A DNA stretch of 64,000 bases, taken from Echinococcus granulosus. Its lineage: Eukaryota > Platyhelminthes > Cestoda > Cyclophyllidea > Taeniidae. The translations under genes were made by a program, and so were the position numbers. Shown piece after piece: positions 47,150 to 57,456 of the stretch (position 1 is the first letter of the stretch; each line of letters begins with the position of its first letter). The DNA is taken from positions 386,121 through 450,120 of the forward strand of contig NW_020170414.1 of the NCBI RefSeq assembly GCF_000524195.1. The letters run 5' to 3'. The notes beneath the pieces were generated by a model. It was not told the DNA's origin, searched no databases, and worked only from the letters and a program-made list of their open reading frames with translations.

Positions 47150-49778
47150 TCAGCCGTAACAATCCTCCAACTGCATGTAAAGATCGTTTTCACATTCCAG
47201 TGCCGAGGCCGTCTCATTACTACAAGTTGCATCCTGATTTTTCTTTGTAGTGGGTTGATTTTCACCAGGTTTCTCTGTTTCTACCAGTCCACTGTTCGTT
47301 TGCTCTCCTCTTTGATTTGTCCTCTGTTCGGTTACCTCAGGAGTCGGTGGACGTTTTTGTGCCTCGCTAATCTCAGTCGAATTTGCAAGCTTAAGGAGAA
47401 TGGGTTGAGGAATGTACTGGGGGCGAGGTGGGATCCTGGGGGCTGTCTTTGGTTGTGATGCTGATTTTAGATCATCGTGTGAGTTGTCTGTGTTTGCTTT
47501 AGCTTTTGATGGCATTGTTACCAGATCCTCCTTGGTGCCATGATGAGGGTGTGTAGTTCCACTTTTTGGGAGCTGATTGTTCGGACAGGTTATGCTGCTG
47601 ACTGGAGGATTGTGTTTTGGTGGTTTTTTGGGTATTTGCTCCTTCCTTCGCTGTTTTATCTGCGGAAAACTCTGACAAGGTTTCACAACCGATGAATTTG
47701 TCCGCGTTGGCACATTTGGTTTAATATGCGTCGTAGATCCACTGAGTGGTATCGGCGGAGCGGGTAGTCGACGATCGGATAATTTTTGCACATCATCATT
47801 CTGCTTCACTCTCGGCGCCTGTAGCATCTTTTCACTGTTCCTTTGCAATTCGGGACCATTTTTATGCCTATCCATCAATTTTTCTTCGCAATACATAGAC
47901 ACTCGCGCTGGAGAAGTTTCAGGATCTTCGTAAAGGTCTTCGTTTAAGTAGCTCTCCACAGCTGGTGGCATATCGCTGCTTTTCTCTACCTTCATGGATT
48001 CATTCATACCTTAAACCCCCCTTATTACAGAGAAGTTTGTCTAGATGTACTTGTTGGTCAAGTTCGGGTTGATCAACCAATTCAGATGCATAACAGTACT
48101 CTTCGTATTCATCTTCTCCTCCATTGGGAACATCGGTACCGATTTTGCCATTGAACACTTCCGCTGCATGAGTTTCTGCATTCATTTGAGGTGTTTTTGC
48201 TTCCTTGAGACGGGCAGGTTTCTTCCCACGTCCTGGTTTCATAGCACAAAGGCCGAGCACTCTGGTGACTTGTTTGCCCCGGGTATTTTGCTTTTTTGTT
48301 GGTAGTGCAGTTCTGGTGTGTGAAAATTGTCTTGTAAACGAAGTGAAAATGCCACCGCGCAGTTCGTTGGGAATTGCGGTCGCATGTGTTTTTTTACTAT
48401 TTTTCTCTCCATTATTATGAGTTTGAGTAATCTGACACATTTTCGGTGGAATGGGAGGAGGACTGTCGTTTCTACCTGGGTCTGCTAGGTTCTTAAATAT
48501 TTCCTCATTCATGTAAATTTCACCATCACCACCACCTCTATCAGGTATTCCATCATGCAAGGCTTCATGGCTGGACTCTCGGCAGTTAGTTTTCGCACTC
48601 GGTGACTTTGAACTCTTCCTGTCCTTTAATTTATCTACACTGTTGGGAAGCTTGTTTCCAATATTTTTGTATTTACTATCACATATTTTTGGTATTGGTT
48701 TGTGAACTACGGACTCCATTGCGTGAGAATTCTCTTCTGCATCAAGATCATCATATAAATCAGCATCCGCGTTGGAATTTATTCCATTCAGGTACTCTTT
48801 TGAAGGCTGCTGTTCGAATTCTGTCATTTCGTCATATGCGTGTTCTGCGTCGGTGCTCCATTCGCTTTCACGACCCATTTTATTGTGAGCTGATACTTGA
48901 TTCTCATCTACCCTGTGTTGGAGGGCTTCATGGCAAACCCCGGCAGGGCAAGCATTCTTATGTCTGCGTTTGTTATTTTTGCCATTCTGACCTCCGGCGC
49001 CTTTGTTGCGTTGGGTCTTGGGAAATGCAGAGGCCCTCCAACTCAAAAAGCGACGATTTACGTTATGAATGACAGATAGCCCGCTTGCAGACCTTCTTAA
49101 TAGATGCAAAATTATCTCACTTCCAGCTCCCTTTTGGGTGGAGGCGCTTTTATTGGTGTCGACTTTCTCCTCCTCTGCGCCAAGTCCCTCGTATAAGTCA
49201 TAAAAATGATTACTCTGTGTATCTTCATCATGACTCATGTGCTTTAGAGTTACGGATCCAGCTTGTTCCACCTCCTTGTTGCTTTTCGGTCCTTCTCTTT
49301 CCTCACATGAAGTACTTTTACTTCCCTTCTTTGTATTTAATTGACTCTTATTTACCTTGGCAACCGGATCTTGGTTACAGGTTGCAGCTTTCTGGAGCTC
49401 ATTCAAATGTCCAGTTATGTCACTTTTCAACTTAGTGATGTTACTGATCTCATCACCCCGCCTGGAGCCTTCGAGGCCTGACTCGTTGTCACAATGGCCC
49501 ATCCACTTCGGAGGACTTTTGGCCTTATTTTTGTCATGTTCTTTATTCACTTCTGGATTGGATTCAAGCCCCTTAGCTTTGCTCAGCATCCGTTTTTTTG
49601 TTTCAACTTTTTGGCCTTTCGCTTCTGGCTTAGCACTCATCCTGAAGTCCAATTCATCGCTCCTTTTGTCCTTCCATTTGACGTTGGCGTCTAATGGGTG
49701 TTTAAGCGTTTCAATTTCTGCATCACCTGATTCAGGAAAGTTGAGTTCATATTCATCCATGTAGATTATATATTCCAT
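47150..49778 (-). CDS. Predicted disordered adaptor or docking protein with repeated tyrosine and proline motifs (864 aa)
   Basis: Two exons, 49778-48010 and 47975-47150, joined by a 34-nt intron, total 2595 nt. No folded domain recognised. The composition is charged and low in hydrophobics, so mostly disordered. Tyrosine motifs recur: DLYEGLGAEE (about residue 194), DLYDDLDAEE (341), DLYEDPETSP (about 603) and DLYMQLEDCY at the C-terminus, plus EIYMNEE (421), which has the YxN form bound by Grb2 SH2 domains, and a cluster EYEEYCYA (557). Proline motifs that could bind SH3 domains: SPPPIPPK (439), LPAPPIPL, PKKPP, RIPPRPQ. Two basic patches (LLRRSASG near 228, and around 485-525) separate the acidic tyrosine segments. 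This pattern resembles SLP-76, FYB or GAB type docking proteins, but I see no homology to a named one. Cytosolic, probably membrane-proximal by partner binding (inference). Start ATG at 49778; an upstream exon is possible. Confidence 0.8.
47976..48009 (-). other. 34-nt intron of the docking protein gene
   Basis: On the minus strand, TTTAAG then GTATGA...AAGCAG then CGATATG. Phase 2: splicing gives ...KGGL-S-DMPPAVESY. Without splicing, exon 1 stops four codons on (GGLRYE stop) and the second frame would need its own start. Confidence 0.8.
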
Positions 49779-50881
49779 CCAGGGGTAAATACCGGAATAC
49801 TTTTTCTATTATTTTGGTTACTTGACATTTTTCATAAAAAGAAACAGGAAATTATGTTACTTAAAATAAAAGAGGCACATCCAACCAATGCACGACTTGG
49901 CTGCGTAACCCTATCCGAATAAGGTTGTTATTGGTCGGTAAATGTGCCTTTTCACAACACCTTTTTACACTAAATTATGTTTGAAAAATTGGGAAGAAAG
50001 GGTTTGTCGCGCATCCTACAAATTGGTCTCCACGACCCGGAGGGTTTCCCACAATGCACAAACCAAGTGTTTTGTTGTCAATTCTAAGCACTGTCTAACC
50101 ATGGATATAATGTAGGTCAAAACATGAGGTCTTATTTATTTTAAATGTTTACCATTTTTCAAAATGAAAATGGATTTTGACGTAACTCCCGAAATGTTGA
50201 CAGCAAGGCGTAGTTTCGTGTGTGCGTGGCAAATTTAAAGGAATAAACACCAAGGCAATAAGTTATAAAGGCTCAAAGAAATCAAAAATTAAGGCGGACT
50301 GCATAGGCAAGTAAGAGCTTACATGCGTGTATGACCGAGAATCAGATATTAGTGTCTGTGGTCAAGCGCAGTGGAGGAGAACTGGTGAAATGTTTATGTG
50401 AGGTATTACGTAAACAGAGCATGACTAAATGAAGGCGGATCGATCGGCCGGACGACCAATGGGTCGGAAATGACACTGCGTGGTGATGGAAAATAACCTA
50501 ACTGTTATACCAGCAAGCGGGACGGTTACACAGCGCATTCGCATAAAAGGAAGCACGAAAGAAAAAAAGCAAAAAGGTAAACATTGCTACAGACGACGAC
50601 GAAAAGAACACCAAATTTAAAACGCATTGCAAAAAAAATGTATAAGAGTGTATAAAGTAATGTAAAAAAAGAGAGCAAGCCAGGAGGTAAGGAAAGTTAG
50701 AGCCATTAAATAAGAATGTAATCAAATAAGAGAAATGATAAAGAAGATGAGTGAGAAAAAAGACCGAACGCAGGCAACAAAATAAAAGCCGAGTTAGCGA
50801 GGGGAAAAAGTGGATGGAGGTGCGATCACGTTGCTGTGCCATTGAAGGCATTGCGGCATAGAGTGCATTGCAAGGGAAGTA

Positions 50882-50981
50882 NNNNNNNNNNNNNNNNNNN
50901 NNNNNNNNNNNNNNNNNNNNNNNNNNNNNNNNNNNNNNNNNNNNNNNNNNNNNNNNNNNNNNNNNNNNNNNNNNNNNNNNN
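50882..50981. other. Assembly gap of exactly 100 N
   Basis: Placeholder-sized gap directly abutting a simple tetranucleotide array, so the array is probably longer than shown. Confidence 0.95.
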
Positions 50982-50985
50982 ACAC

Positions 50986-51054
50986 ACCGACCGACCGACC
51001 GACCGACCGACCGTCCGACCGACCGACCGACCGACCGACCGACTGACCGACCGA
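50986..51054 (+). repeat. (CCGA)n microsatellite
   Basis: About 17 units of CCGA with a few substitutions (CCGT, CTGA), starting directly after the assembly gap. On the minus strand it reads Ser-Val-Gly-Arg repeats, which are not evidence of a protein. Confidence 0.95.
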
Positions 51055-51632
51055 TCAAATGCGCGATGCATTGACCGATGGATTGATTACAACTTGGCAA
51101 GTAGTGCTTTTCACTAACGTAATTGCCTCTTTTTTTATTCGATTTGTTTTCCCCAGCCTTTTTTCTTTCTCTTTTTTTTGATTCAGCCGTCATATTTGTT
51201 AACTTATTCTCCTACTCTGTGAGTAATTTTTTATGAACCTTTTTGATCGTCTTTCTTTTATTGACTTTTTGTTGCAGTTGATATTTGTACTTACTCCGCT
51301 GACTTCTTGCATTTTTTCTTGCTCTTCGGCCGTACTCTTCCTCTTGCAAATTTTCAGAAGTGGATTATATGGCCTCTTTTAAGTATGTTGTGTTCTGATT
51401 GCTGTGACAGTTGACTTTTTCGGGCATATTTTTCTTGCATCTTTTAGTATATATTACCTCTCTGTAATCTTTTATGGCTCCTTTTTTGCAAATTCGGTAG
51501 TATTCTAGGGCGACACTTTTAAACGTTTATAATAATTTTTGCCTTTAAAGCATTTTGTTTCCTCACTTTTTTGAACAACTTTTGTTTAAATTCCTCACTG
51601 TTGGTATTTTATTTGGTTACGCCTTAGTCAGC

Positions 51633-53586
51633 ATGATCGTGAGTTCTCTTGCGTTACTAACTACTGTTCTTAAAGGCTCCTCGCATTATTCTTCTGAAAG
51701 AAGGTACGGACACTTCTCAAGGTGTTCCGCAAATAGTGAGTAACATCAATGCTTGTCAAGCAGTTGCTGATGCGGTGCGTACCACATTGGGCCCTCGTGG
51801 AATGGATAAGCTGATACTCGATAATAACAATAATTCCACAATTTCTAACGATGGTGCCACAGTTTTGAAACTCTTGGATGTTGTTCACCCGGCTGCTAAG
51901 GCGTTGGTAGATATATCGAGGTCTCAGGACGCTGAAGTTGGTGACGGAACTACGAGCGTTGCACTTTTGGCGGCGGAGTTATTGCGGCAGATCAAGCCCT
52001 ACGTTGAAGAAGGTGTGCATCCGGCTATTATAATTCGGGCGTTCCGGGAAGGCGCTAGGATTGCTTTGGCGAAATTGAATTCCCTTGCTTGTCGCGTTGA
52101 GAAGGACTCCCCCAGGTATTAGTGACGTTCTTTCGTTATTGATATTGTAGCGAACAGAGGAGGCTACTCGAAATGTGCGCGGCTACTGCTCTTAGTTCCA
52201 AGCTTGTAGCTAGTCAAAAAGACTTCTTTTCTAGACTGGTCGTTGATGCAGTCAGAAGTTTGGATTCACAACTTTCCCTTAAGATGATAGGAATCAAAAA
52301 GGTCAGGTCATTGCTGCTAATTTCATCCAGGTTTAGGTTGCTGGAGGCGCCCTGGAAGATTCTCTGCTGGTTGATGGTGTCGCTTTTAAGAAAACTTTTA
52401 GCTACGCTGGGTTTGGAATGCAGCCAAAATCCTATCAGAATCCTCTTATTGCCCTTTTAAATATTGAGTTAGAATTAAAGGCTGAGAAGGAAAACGCCGA
52501 AATCCGATTGAACACGGTTGAGGAATACCAAAAGGTTGTTGATGCTGAGTGGAGTGTTCTTTACGAGAAGCTCTCCATCTTGCACAAGTCTGGTGTCAAA
52601 ATAGTTCTCTCGAAACTACCCATTGGTGATGTCGCCACTCAATTCTTTGCCGATCGTGACATGTTTTGCGCTGGTCGTGTCCCCGGGGAAGACTTGAAAC
52701 GCACTCAGATGGCCTGTGGAGGAAGTATCCAAACGACTGTTCAAGGCTTGACGCCCGACATGCTTGGAAAGTGTGAAAGCTTCGAGGAGGTTCAAATAGG
52801 CTCTGAGAGGTGATTGTGTTGTCTTGTTTTCATCATTGCTTAGATTCAATATTTTCAAAGGCTGCACTCAGTCGAAGGCTTGCACTATCATTCTTCGTGG
52901 TGGTGCTGAGCAGTTTATGGAGGAGACGGAGCGTTCTCTTCACGATGCTATCATGATTGTCCGTCGGGGAATAAAGAATGATGCTTTTGTTGCTGGCGGC
53001 GGAGCCATTGACATGGAATTAAGCAAGCATCTTCGTGAGCATGCTCGCACTATTCCTGGGAAGGATCAGCTTTTCATTACCGCGATGGCGCGTGCCTTTG
53101 AAATCATTCCCAGGCAACTTTGTGAAAACGCGGGTTTCGATCCTACAAACATACTGAACAGACTTCGTCAGGCTCATGCTAGAGGTAATAGATCAGTTTC
53201 TTAGTGTTAGCTAGTGCAACATTTACCAGTATTCTTCATTATTCGTTAATGATCATTAAGTTTCTTAAAACATCTCGCATGAAATCCCCGACGATTTACT
53301 TACCACCTACAAATTTATGCAATTTTACTTTTTTGCGTTGATAGGTGAGGTATGGGCAGGTGTGGACATTAACAGTGAGGATATAGCCGATAACTTCGAG
53401 AAATTTGTATGGGAGCCGGCACTGGTGAAAAGCAACGCTATTACTGCGGCCACGGAAGCTGCCTGCATGATTCTGAGCGTGGACGAGACAATCAAAAACC
53501 CTGAGTCGAAGAATCCTGTTGATGAGACACCGGTGGGTCCCAGAGGTAGAGGTATGCCTCCGGCTATTTCACAACAGAGTATATAA
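51633..53586 (+). CDS. CCT7: T-complex protein 1 subunit eta (CCT7), cytosolic chaperonin subunit
   Basis: Exons: 51633-51638, 51676-52115, 52151-52301, 52337-52809, 52844-53184, 53345-53586. Total 1653 nt, 550 residues, the normal length for this family. It is one of eight subunits of the TRiC/CCT ring that folds actin and tubulin in an ATP-driven cycle. Diagnostic motifs: [11 protein letters not shown] and SNDGAT near the N-terminus, GDGTTS with its catalytic-loop aspartate, eta-type FSYAGF and [44 protein letters not shown] in the ATP-binding region, and WAGVDIN followed by VDETIKNP. The eta-specific [18 protein letters not shown] block is intact. The C-terminus ([15 protein letters not shown]) lacks the long Gly-Arg tail of vertebrate CCT7. 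The start was chosen because only ATG ATC before a 37-nt intron gives a frame leading into [10 protein letters not shown], equivalent to the family's N-terminus. Confidence 0.95.
51639..51675 (+). other. 37-nt first intron of CCT7 with TACTAAC-like branch site
   Basis: GTGAGT...CTTAAAG, containing TACTAACTACT, a perfect match to the yeast-type branch consensus, about 14 nt from the acceptor. The other CCT7 mini-introns are 52116-52150 (35), 52302-52336 (35) and 52810-52843 (34). Confidence 0.8.
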
Positions 53587-54852
53587 ACAGTTGTGAATTT
53601 GTTTGTTATTTAATTGGTTTTAAAGGAATACATGCGTCCGCATTTAAAATCGGTTTTAAAATGTGCTTGTTTCCAAGTTTCATCGGCGCTTTTTAAGTTG
53701 CTGCCTGGGTTGCTTACCAATTTGGTTTTGTCTAGAGTGACTGACGATGGAAACAATGCTTGTGTGTGTGGGGTTGGTCTACTTTGTCTTTGTGGTCGTC
53801 TCAGTGCCACTAGTGCCTCGTGTCTGGGGTACTCCGTTGCCCTATGCTCTGTGAGGTCATGCTACCGTTTGCGTTTCCAATCAAGGGGCCGGTGTCTCCG
53901 ATCTCCGTTCAGAATGCGCCTATTTCAGGCCAGTTTTGGATGCGGTGAGGGTTGTTCCGAGTCTGTGTTAGCGGGGAGGGGGGGGGGTGGTTTTGTTAGT
54001 CATATAACTCTAGTAGTCCACGTTATCTCGAGTATCTGGTCGGTCTCCCGTAACGCAGTCTTGCAGCTGTCAGCGGCAGTAGTAGCCGTCATGCCTTTTA
54101 GGAGAGGGGAGGAGGGTTGTTGAATCCCTGCCGAGTGAGTACGTGAGTGGATCCAAATGTCAGTTTCGCCAGTCAACCGGTTGTACTTGTGCTTGGGCAT
54201 GGCACATGAACTTCAAGCATAACTGGGTTTGCCAAGGTCTTTCCACCCATACTTAATTTGCATTTTTTCAACAATGGAATTGTATTTAAAATATGTTAAA
54301 ACTGGTAAATGCAGTTATGGCTTCAGAGGTGTTGAAAATTTGAATTTGATTAGCCCAAAACTCCACAACCCCAAGGTATGGGTTTATTACAAATCAAAAC
54401 CATCTCAAGGTTTATCAAATTGCATATTTTGGAGCCCATTTGAGATTCGTACCATAATCAAAGGCAAAATTCAAAGTAACGCGGAGATAGCCTAATGTTG
54501 GTCAGTTCTTTACGAGTAATTTGGTGTCTTTACGCAAGCATTCAACGAAGAATGTCTTTTAGTTTAAACGACTTACAAAAAATAGGCCTTTTTGACCATA
54601 ATGTTACGGAAGTTGAGGCGTATTTGTAGGTGGGTCTAACAATACCACAGTTGTACACATCCGTATTCCCCGAAGTTTCAATGCTTAATGTCCTTTATGT
54701 TTATTCGTAAATTTTTCAGATGTCAAATAATTAAAACTAACTATATGTTAAAGATTTTTACTATTCTTATGCATTTTTATTAAGTAGGCGGTTTTAATGA
54801 GTCGGATCTCATCCGGCTTACTTGAAATTGCCTTCGTATTGACTTATTGTTG
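53587..54852. other. Intergenic region between CCT7 and UFL1
   Basis: Contains the CCT7 3' UTR and UFL1 promoter. The G-rich part (53750-54130) includes a run of G at about 53976-53986 and a 169-codon cysteine-rich open frame that I judge spurious. The rest is AT-rich. Confidence 0.55.
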
Positions 54853-57456
54853 ATGTCTGATTGGTGTGAAGTAAGAAACCTAGCTGAGAAGTTGAGAAGT
54901 GTTCAAACATCTGAGAGTACACATTACTTGTCAGAACGCATATGTGTTGATATTGTCAGCTACCTTACAAAGTCTGGACGTCTTCGACTTATCCGAACAA
55001 TTGATGGTCGTGCATTTTTGACGGAAAATGAGCTTTTTAAGGAAATTATTGAAGAGCTGGCGGCCCGTAGAGGACGCGTTTCGCTGTTGGAAATATCTAA
55101 GAATCTCGAGGTGGAGTATTCAGTCATTGAATCGCACGTTCACGAGCTCCTCTCGAACCCTTATGAATATTTGGACGAGCAGTGCTTGCTTGTTGCCGGT
55201 GAGTTAATGACCAAAAGCTTTATCAGACGCATTGCCGAAGAGATCCGAGATCGATTAAAGTTTCGTGGAGCAGAGAGCATGATTGAGTTATCACGTGTTT
55301 ATAATTTTACTCCGCAGTTCTTGGCCTCCATTATCAGTGATTACAGTGGTGTGCTGTTCAATGTTCATCGAGATGGCGATAAACTTTACACTCAAATATT
55401 CATGTCTAAACAAAAGTCCAAAGTTATGGGCTATCTTTCTGCTGTTGTTGCTCCGATATCCCTTGCTGACTGTGGTAGCAAACTGGATATACCACTTAAG
55501 GTTTTGTCGAGTCTTATTGATACTCTCATATCAAGCGGAAAGCTGAAAGGTACATTAACGGCTGGAAAAAGTCTTTATACACCGCTTTGCTATCGAAAAG
55601 CCCAGGATACATATATCTCAGATTTTGTGAAACAAAATGGCTACGTCGAATGGACTACTGTTCAACGAGTCGGCATTCCCGATCCATCTTCCTATCTTCG
55701 TTCCCATTTCCCCTCAGCCATTCACACCAAGGGACTTACTATTTGTGAGTCAACCGTCTCCCAAATTAGAGCAGTTTTGGAGGACAAAGCCTTGGATACC
55801 TCGTGGATCGATGTATCGCACTACCTACCAGAAGTTTTCGGTGCGCAAGAACGTGAGTGGGTGATAAAACCACTTCTTGCAGGAACCGATTTCATCCCTA
55901 TAAATAATTATATGTACCTCTATTCTGCAAATGGCCTTTCTGAACACATTTCCTGTTTTGATCACTTTATTCGTGAACAGGCGGCTGTCGCAGCAGCCGA
56001 ACAGAAGCAAAAAGCTTGTTCAAAACCCAGAAAGAGTGTTTTGGCTCCTTCTGAAGAAACGCCTACAAGAGGATTCGACAAGAAGGGTAAATCAGGTGGT
56101 TTTGGTGGTCGTTCACGTGAAATCAAGACAAAGCATGTAAAAAAGAAGTATCTCAAAAGAAATGTGGATTCTGACGAGGAAGAGAATAAAGCAGGAATCT
56201 GCATAGAGTCATATCTACTGCGGGAGAGTTTGCTCTCTCTCCTGACCTCTAGCGTTGGTGCAGATGCTCCCGAAGACTTGATTGAGGGAATTCTTGACAA
56301 ATTGCTTCCAAGGATCCATGAAACGTTCTTGTCGCTTGTGAAATCGGTTTATCTGCAGACATCGGACTCGTTAAAAAATCGCGATAGATGCCTTGCTGAA
56401 AAGGACTCCTTGGTTTCAACCATTCTGTCTATACAGGTAAGTTGGTCTGATTTGTTAGTATCACGTGCCACTTTATGGTCTCTAATTGGTCGGTTTTTCC
56501 ACCTTGCATTCAAGCTTTTTGAACGTGGGAGTCTAGCGATTGATGATGCCGATCTTCGCGTTCAACTACTTCGTCAACTTATTCGCGGTGAGGTTTCCAC
56601 TTTTGTCAATCGACTCTACGTCCTACTTGCTCAAAACTACGACGTTGATTGGCCAAACTTAGCTACGGAAAATCTCCCATCTGGTAAGGGCAAGAAGAAC
56701 AAACAGAAGAAGCGCGACGAGGGGGAGGTAGCTCTCAGACATTCTACCGAGTTGAACCCCAGTGATATAACGTTTCAGCAACGTAATGCACTTGCGGATC
56801 TTCTTGGTAAGATGGGAGATGAGCCTACAAAGGAGGCCTCTTTACTGGTTCAACAAATCAACGCATGTCTCCGCGTCAACACAGACCTCTCCGGTTCGGG
56901 GGGAAGTCTCCCTCTAGACGAAGTATTTTCCCTGTGTGATGACCTGGCTCACTCTCACCTTGGCATTAATCTCTCCGTATCTGTGCTTCGAAGTGGAACT
57001 GCAAAACGGAAGCGACAGGACCGTTTACTGGCACTTAAAATCGCTGGTGAAACCGAACAGCAGATGATTAATGCAGCAAATGCCGAGGAAGAAAATTACC
57101 TTGCCTGTGTAAGCCTAGCAGGAGCTGCACTGTTTGGTCAGTGCCTGGCTGGCTGGCCTCTTCCTGCTCATGGCAAACTCGTTCCTCACCTCTCAGTCTG
57201 GATCACCAAGATGCTATCGTTACCCACTAACACTTCCGTCCCATATGCTGCGGCTGTAAATGAACTGCGTGCAGCGAAAGCTGGCGAACAACTGACTCGA
57301 TTAACGGAGTTAGTTATGCAGGAAGCGAGACGTGGTGAGGACGACTCTATGGTATCAGGGTCAGAGAAAAAAGATCTTGTGGATCAGCTCCTCTCAACGG
57401 CTTCTCGATGCCTGCGAGCCATGGAAAGCAATTCGCGCAAGTCTAGCACTGACTAA
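54853..57456 (+). CDS. UFL1: E3 UFM1-protein ligase 1
   Basis: Modelled as two exons, 54853-56436 and 56515-57456 (841 residues), separated by a 78-nt intron that is open in frame. Unspliced, the frame would give 867 residues; human UFL1 is 794. The N-terminus (MSDWCEVRNLAEKL, LSERICVDIVSYL, TIDGRAFLT) aligns with the family start, so the ATG at 54853 is preferred over an in-frame TTG two codons earlier. Further matches: GRVSLLEI, LVNSGRL-like LISSGKLKGT, RQNGYVEW-like KQNGYVEWTTVQRVGIPD, a basic Gly-rich linker (GGFGGRSREIKTKHVKKKYLK) and RLFEKG-like LFERGS. UFL1 works with DDRGK1 and CDK5RAP3 at the ER to attach UFM1 to ribosomal RPL26 and other targets. It contains winged-helix repeats and no RING or HECT domain. 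Confidence 0.93.
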   Translation: MSDWCEVRNLAEKLRSVQTSESTHYLSERICVDIVSYLTKSGRLRLIRTIDGRAFLTENELFKEIIEELAARRGRVSLLEISKNLEVEYSVIESHVHELLSNPYEYLDEQCLLVAGELMTKSFIRRIAEEIRDRLKFRGAESMIELSRVYNFTPQFLASIISDYSGVLFNVHRDGDKLYTQIFMSKQKSKVMGYLSAVVAPISLADCGSKLDIPLKVLSSLIDTLISSGKLKGTLTAGKSLYTPLCYRKAQDTYISDFVKQNGYVEWTTVQRVGIPDPSSYLRSHFPSAIHTKGLTICESTVSQIRAVLEDKALDTSWIDVSHYLPEVFGAQEREWVIKPLLAGTDFIPINNYMYLYSANGLSEHISCFDHFIREQAAVAAAEQKQKACSKPRKSVLAPSEETPTRGFDKKGKSGGFGGRSREIKTKHVKKKYLKRNVDSDEEENKAGICIESYLLRESLLSLLTSSVGADAPEDLIEGILDKLLPRIHETFLSLVKSVYLQTSDSLKNRDRCLAEKDSLVSTILSIQVSWSDLLVSRATLWSLIGRFFHLAFKLFERGSLAIDDADLRVQLLRQLIRGEVSTFVNRLYVLLAQNYDVDWPNLATENLPSGKGKKNKQKKRDEGEVALRHSTELNPSDITFQQRNALADLLGKMGDEPTKEASLLVQQINACLRVNTDLSGSGGSLPLDEVFSLCDDLAHSHLGINLSVSVLRSGTAKRKRQDRLLALKIAGETEQQMINAANAEEENYLACVSLAGAALFGQCLAGWPLPAHGKLVPHLSVWITKMLSLPTNTSVPYAAAVNELRAAKAGEQLTRLTELVMQEARRGEDDSMVSGSEKKDLVDQLLSTASRCLRAMESNSRKSSTD
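56437..56514 (+). other. 78-nt in-frame intron of UFL1, stop-free
   Basis: Begins GTAAGTTGG after ATACAG and ends TTGCATTCAAG before CTTTTTGAACG. Removing it joins TILSIQ to LFERGS, matching the family (NIRLFEKG). As it is 26 codons without a stop, retention would insert 26 residues. Confidence 0.85.

Larger units (their letters stand above)
49779..51632. other. Bidirectional upstream region between the docking protein gene and CCT7
   Basis: Presumed promoters of both divergent genes. It contains a 100-N gap and a CCGA tetranucleotide array. Open frames here are products of that array or span the gap. The right part (51120-51630) is T-rich. Confidence 0.6.

Noticed and set aside
48602..49764. 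Plus-strand frames of 135-156 codons
   Set aside because: Antisense shadows of the docking protein exon; hydrophobic and cysteine content follows from the complement of its codons.
50498..51193. Minus-strand open frames reading Ser-Val-Gly-Arg repeats through the gap
   Set aside because: They are translations of the CCGA microsatellite and of N bases.
53614..54123. 169-codon cysteine-rich frame after CCT7
   Set aside because: G/T-rich low-complexity DNA, no domain, no signal peptide, and no splice or transcript support; probably CCT7 3' UTR and spacer.
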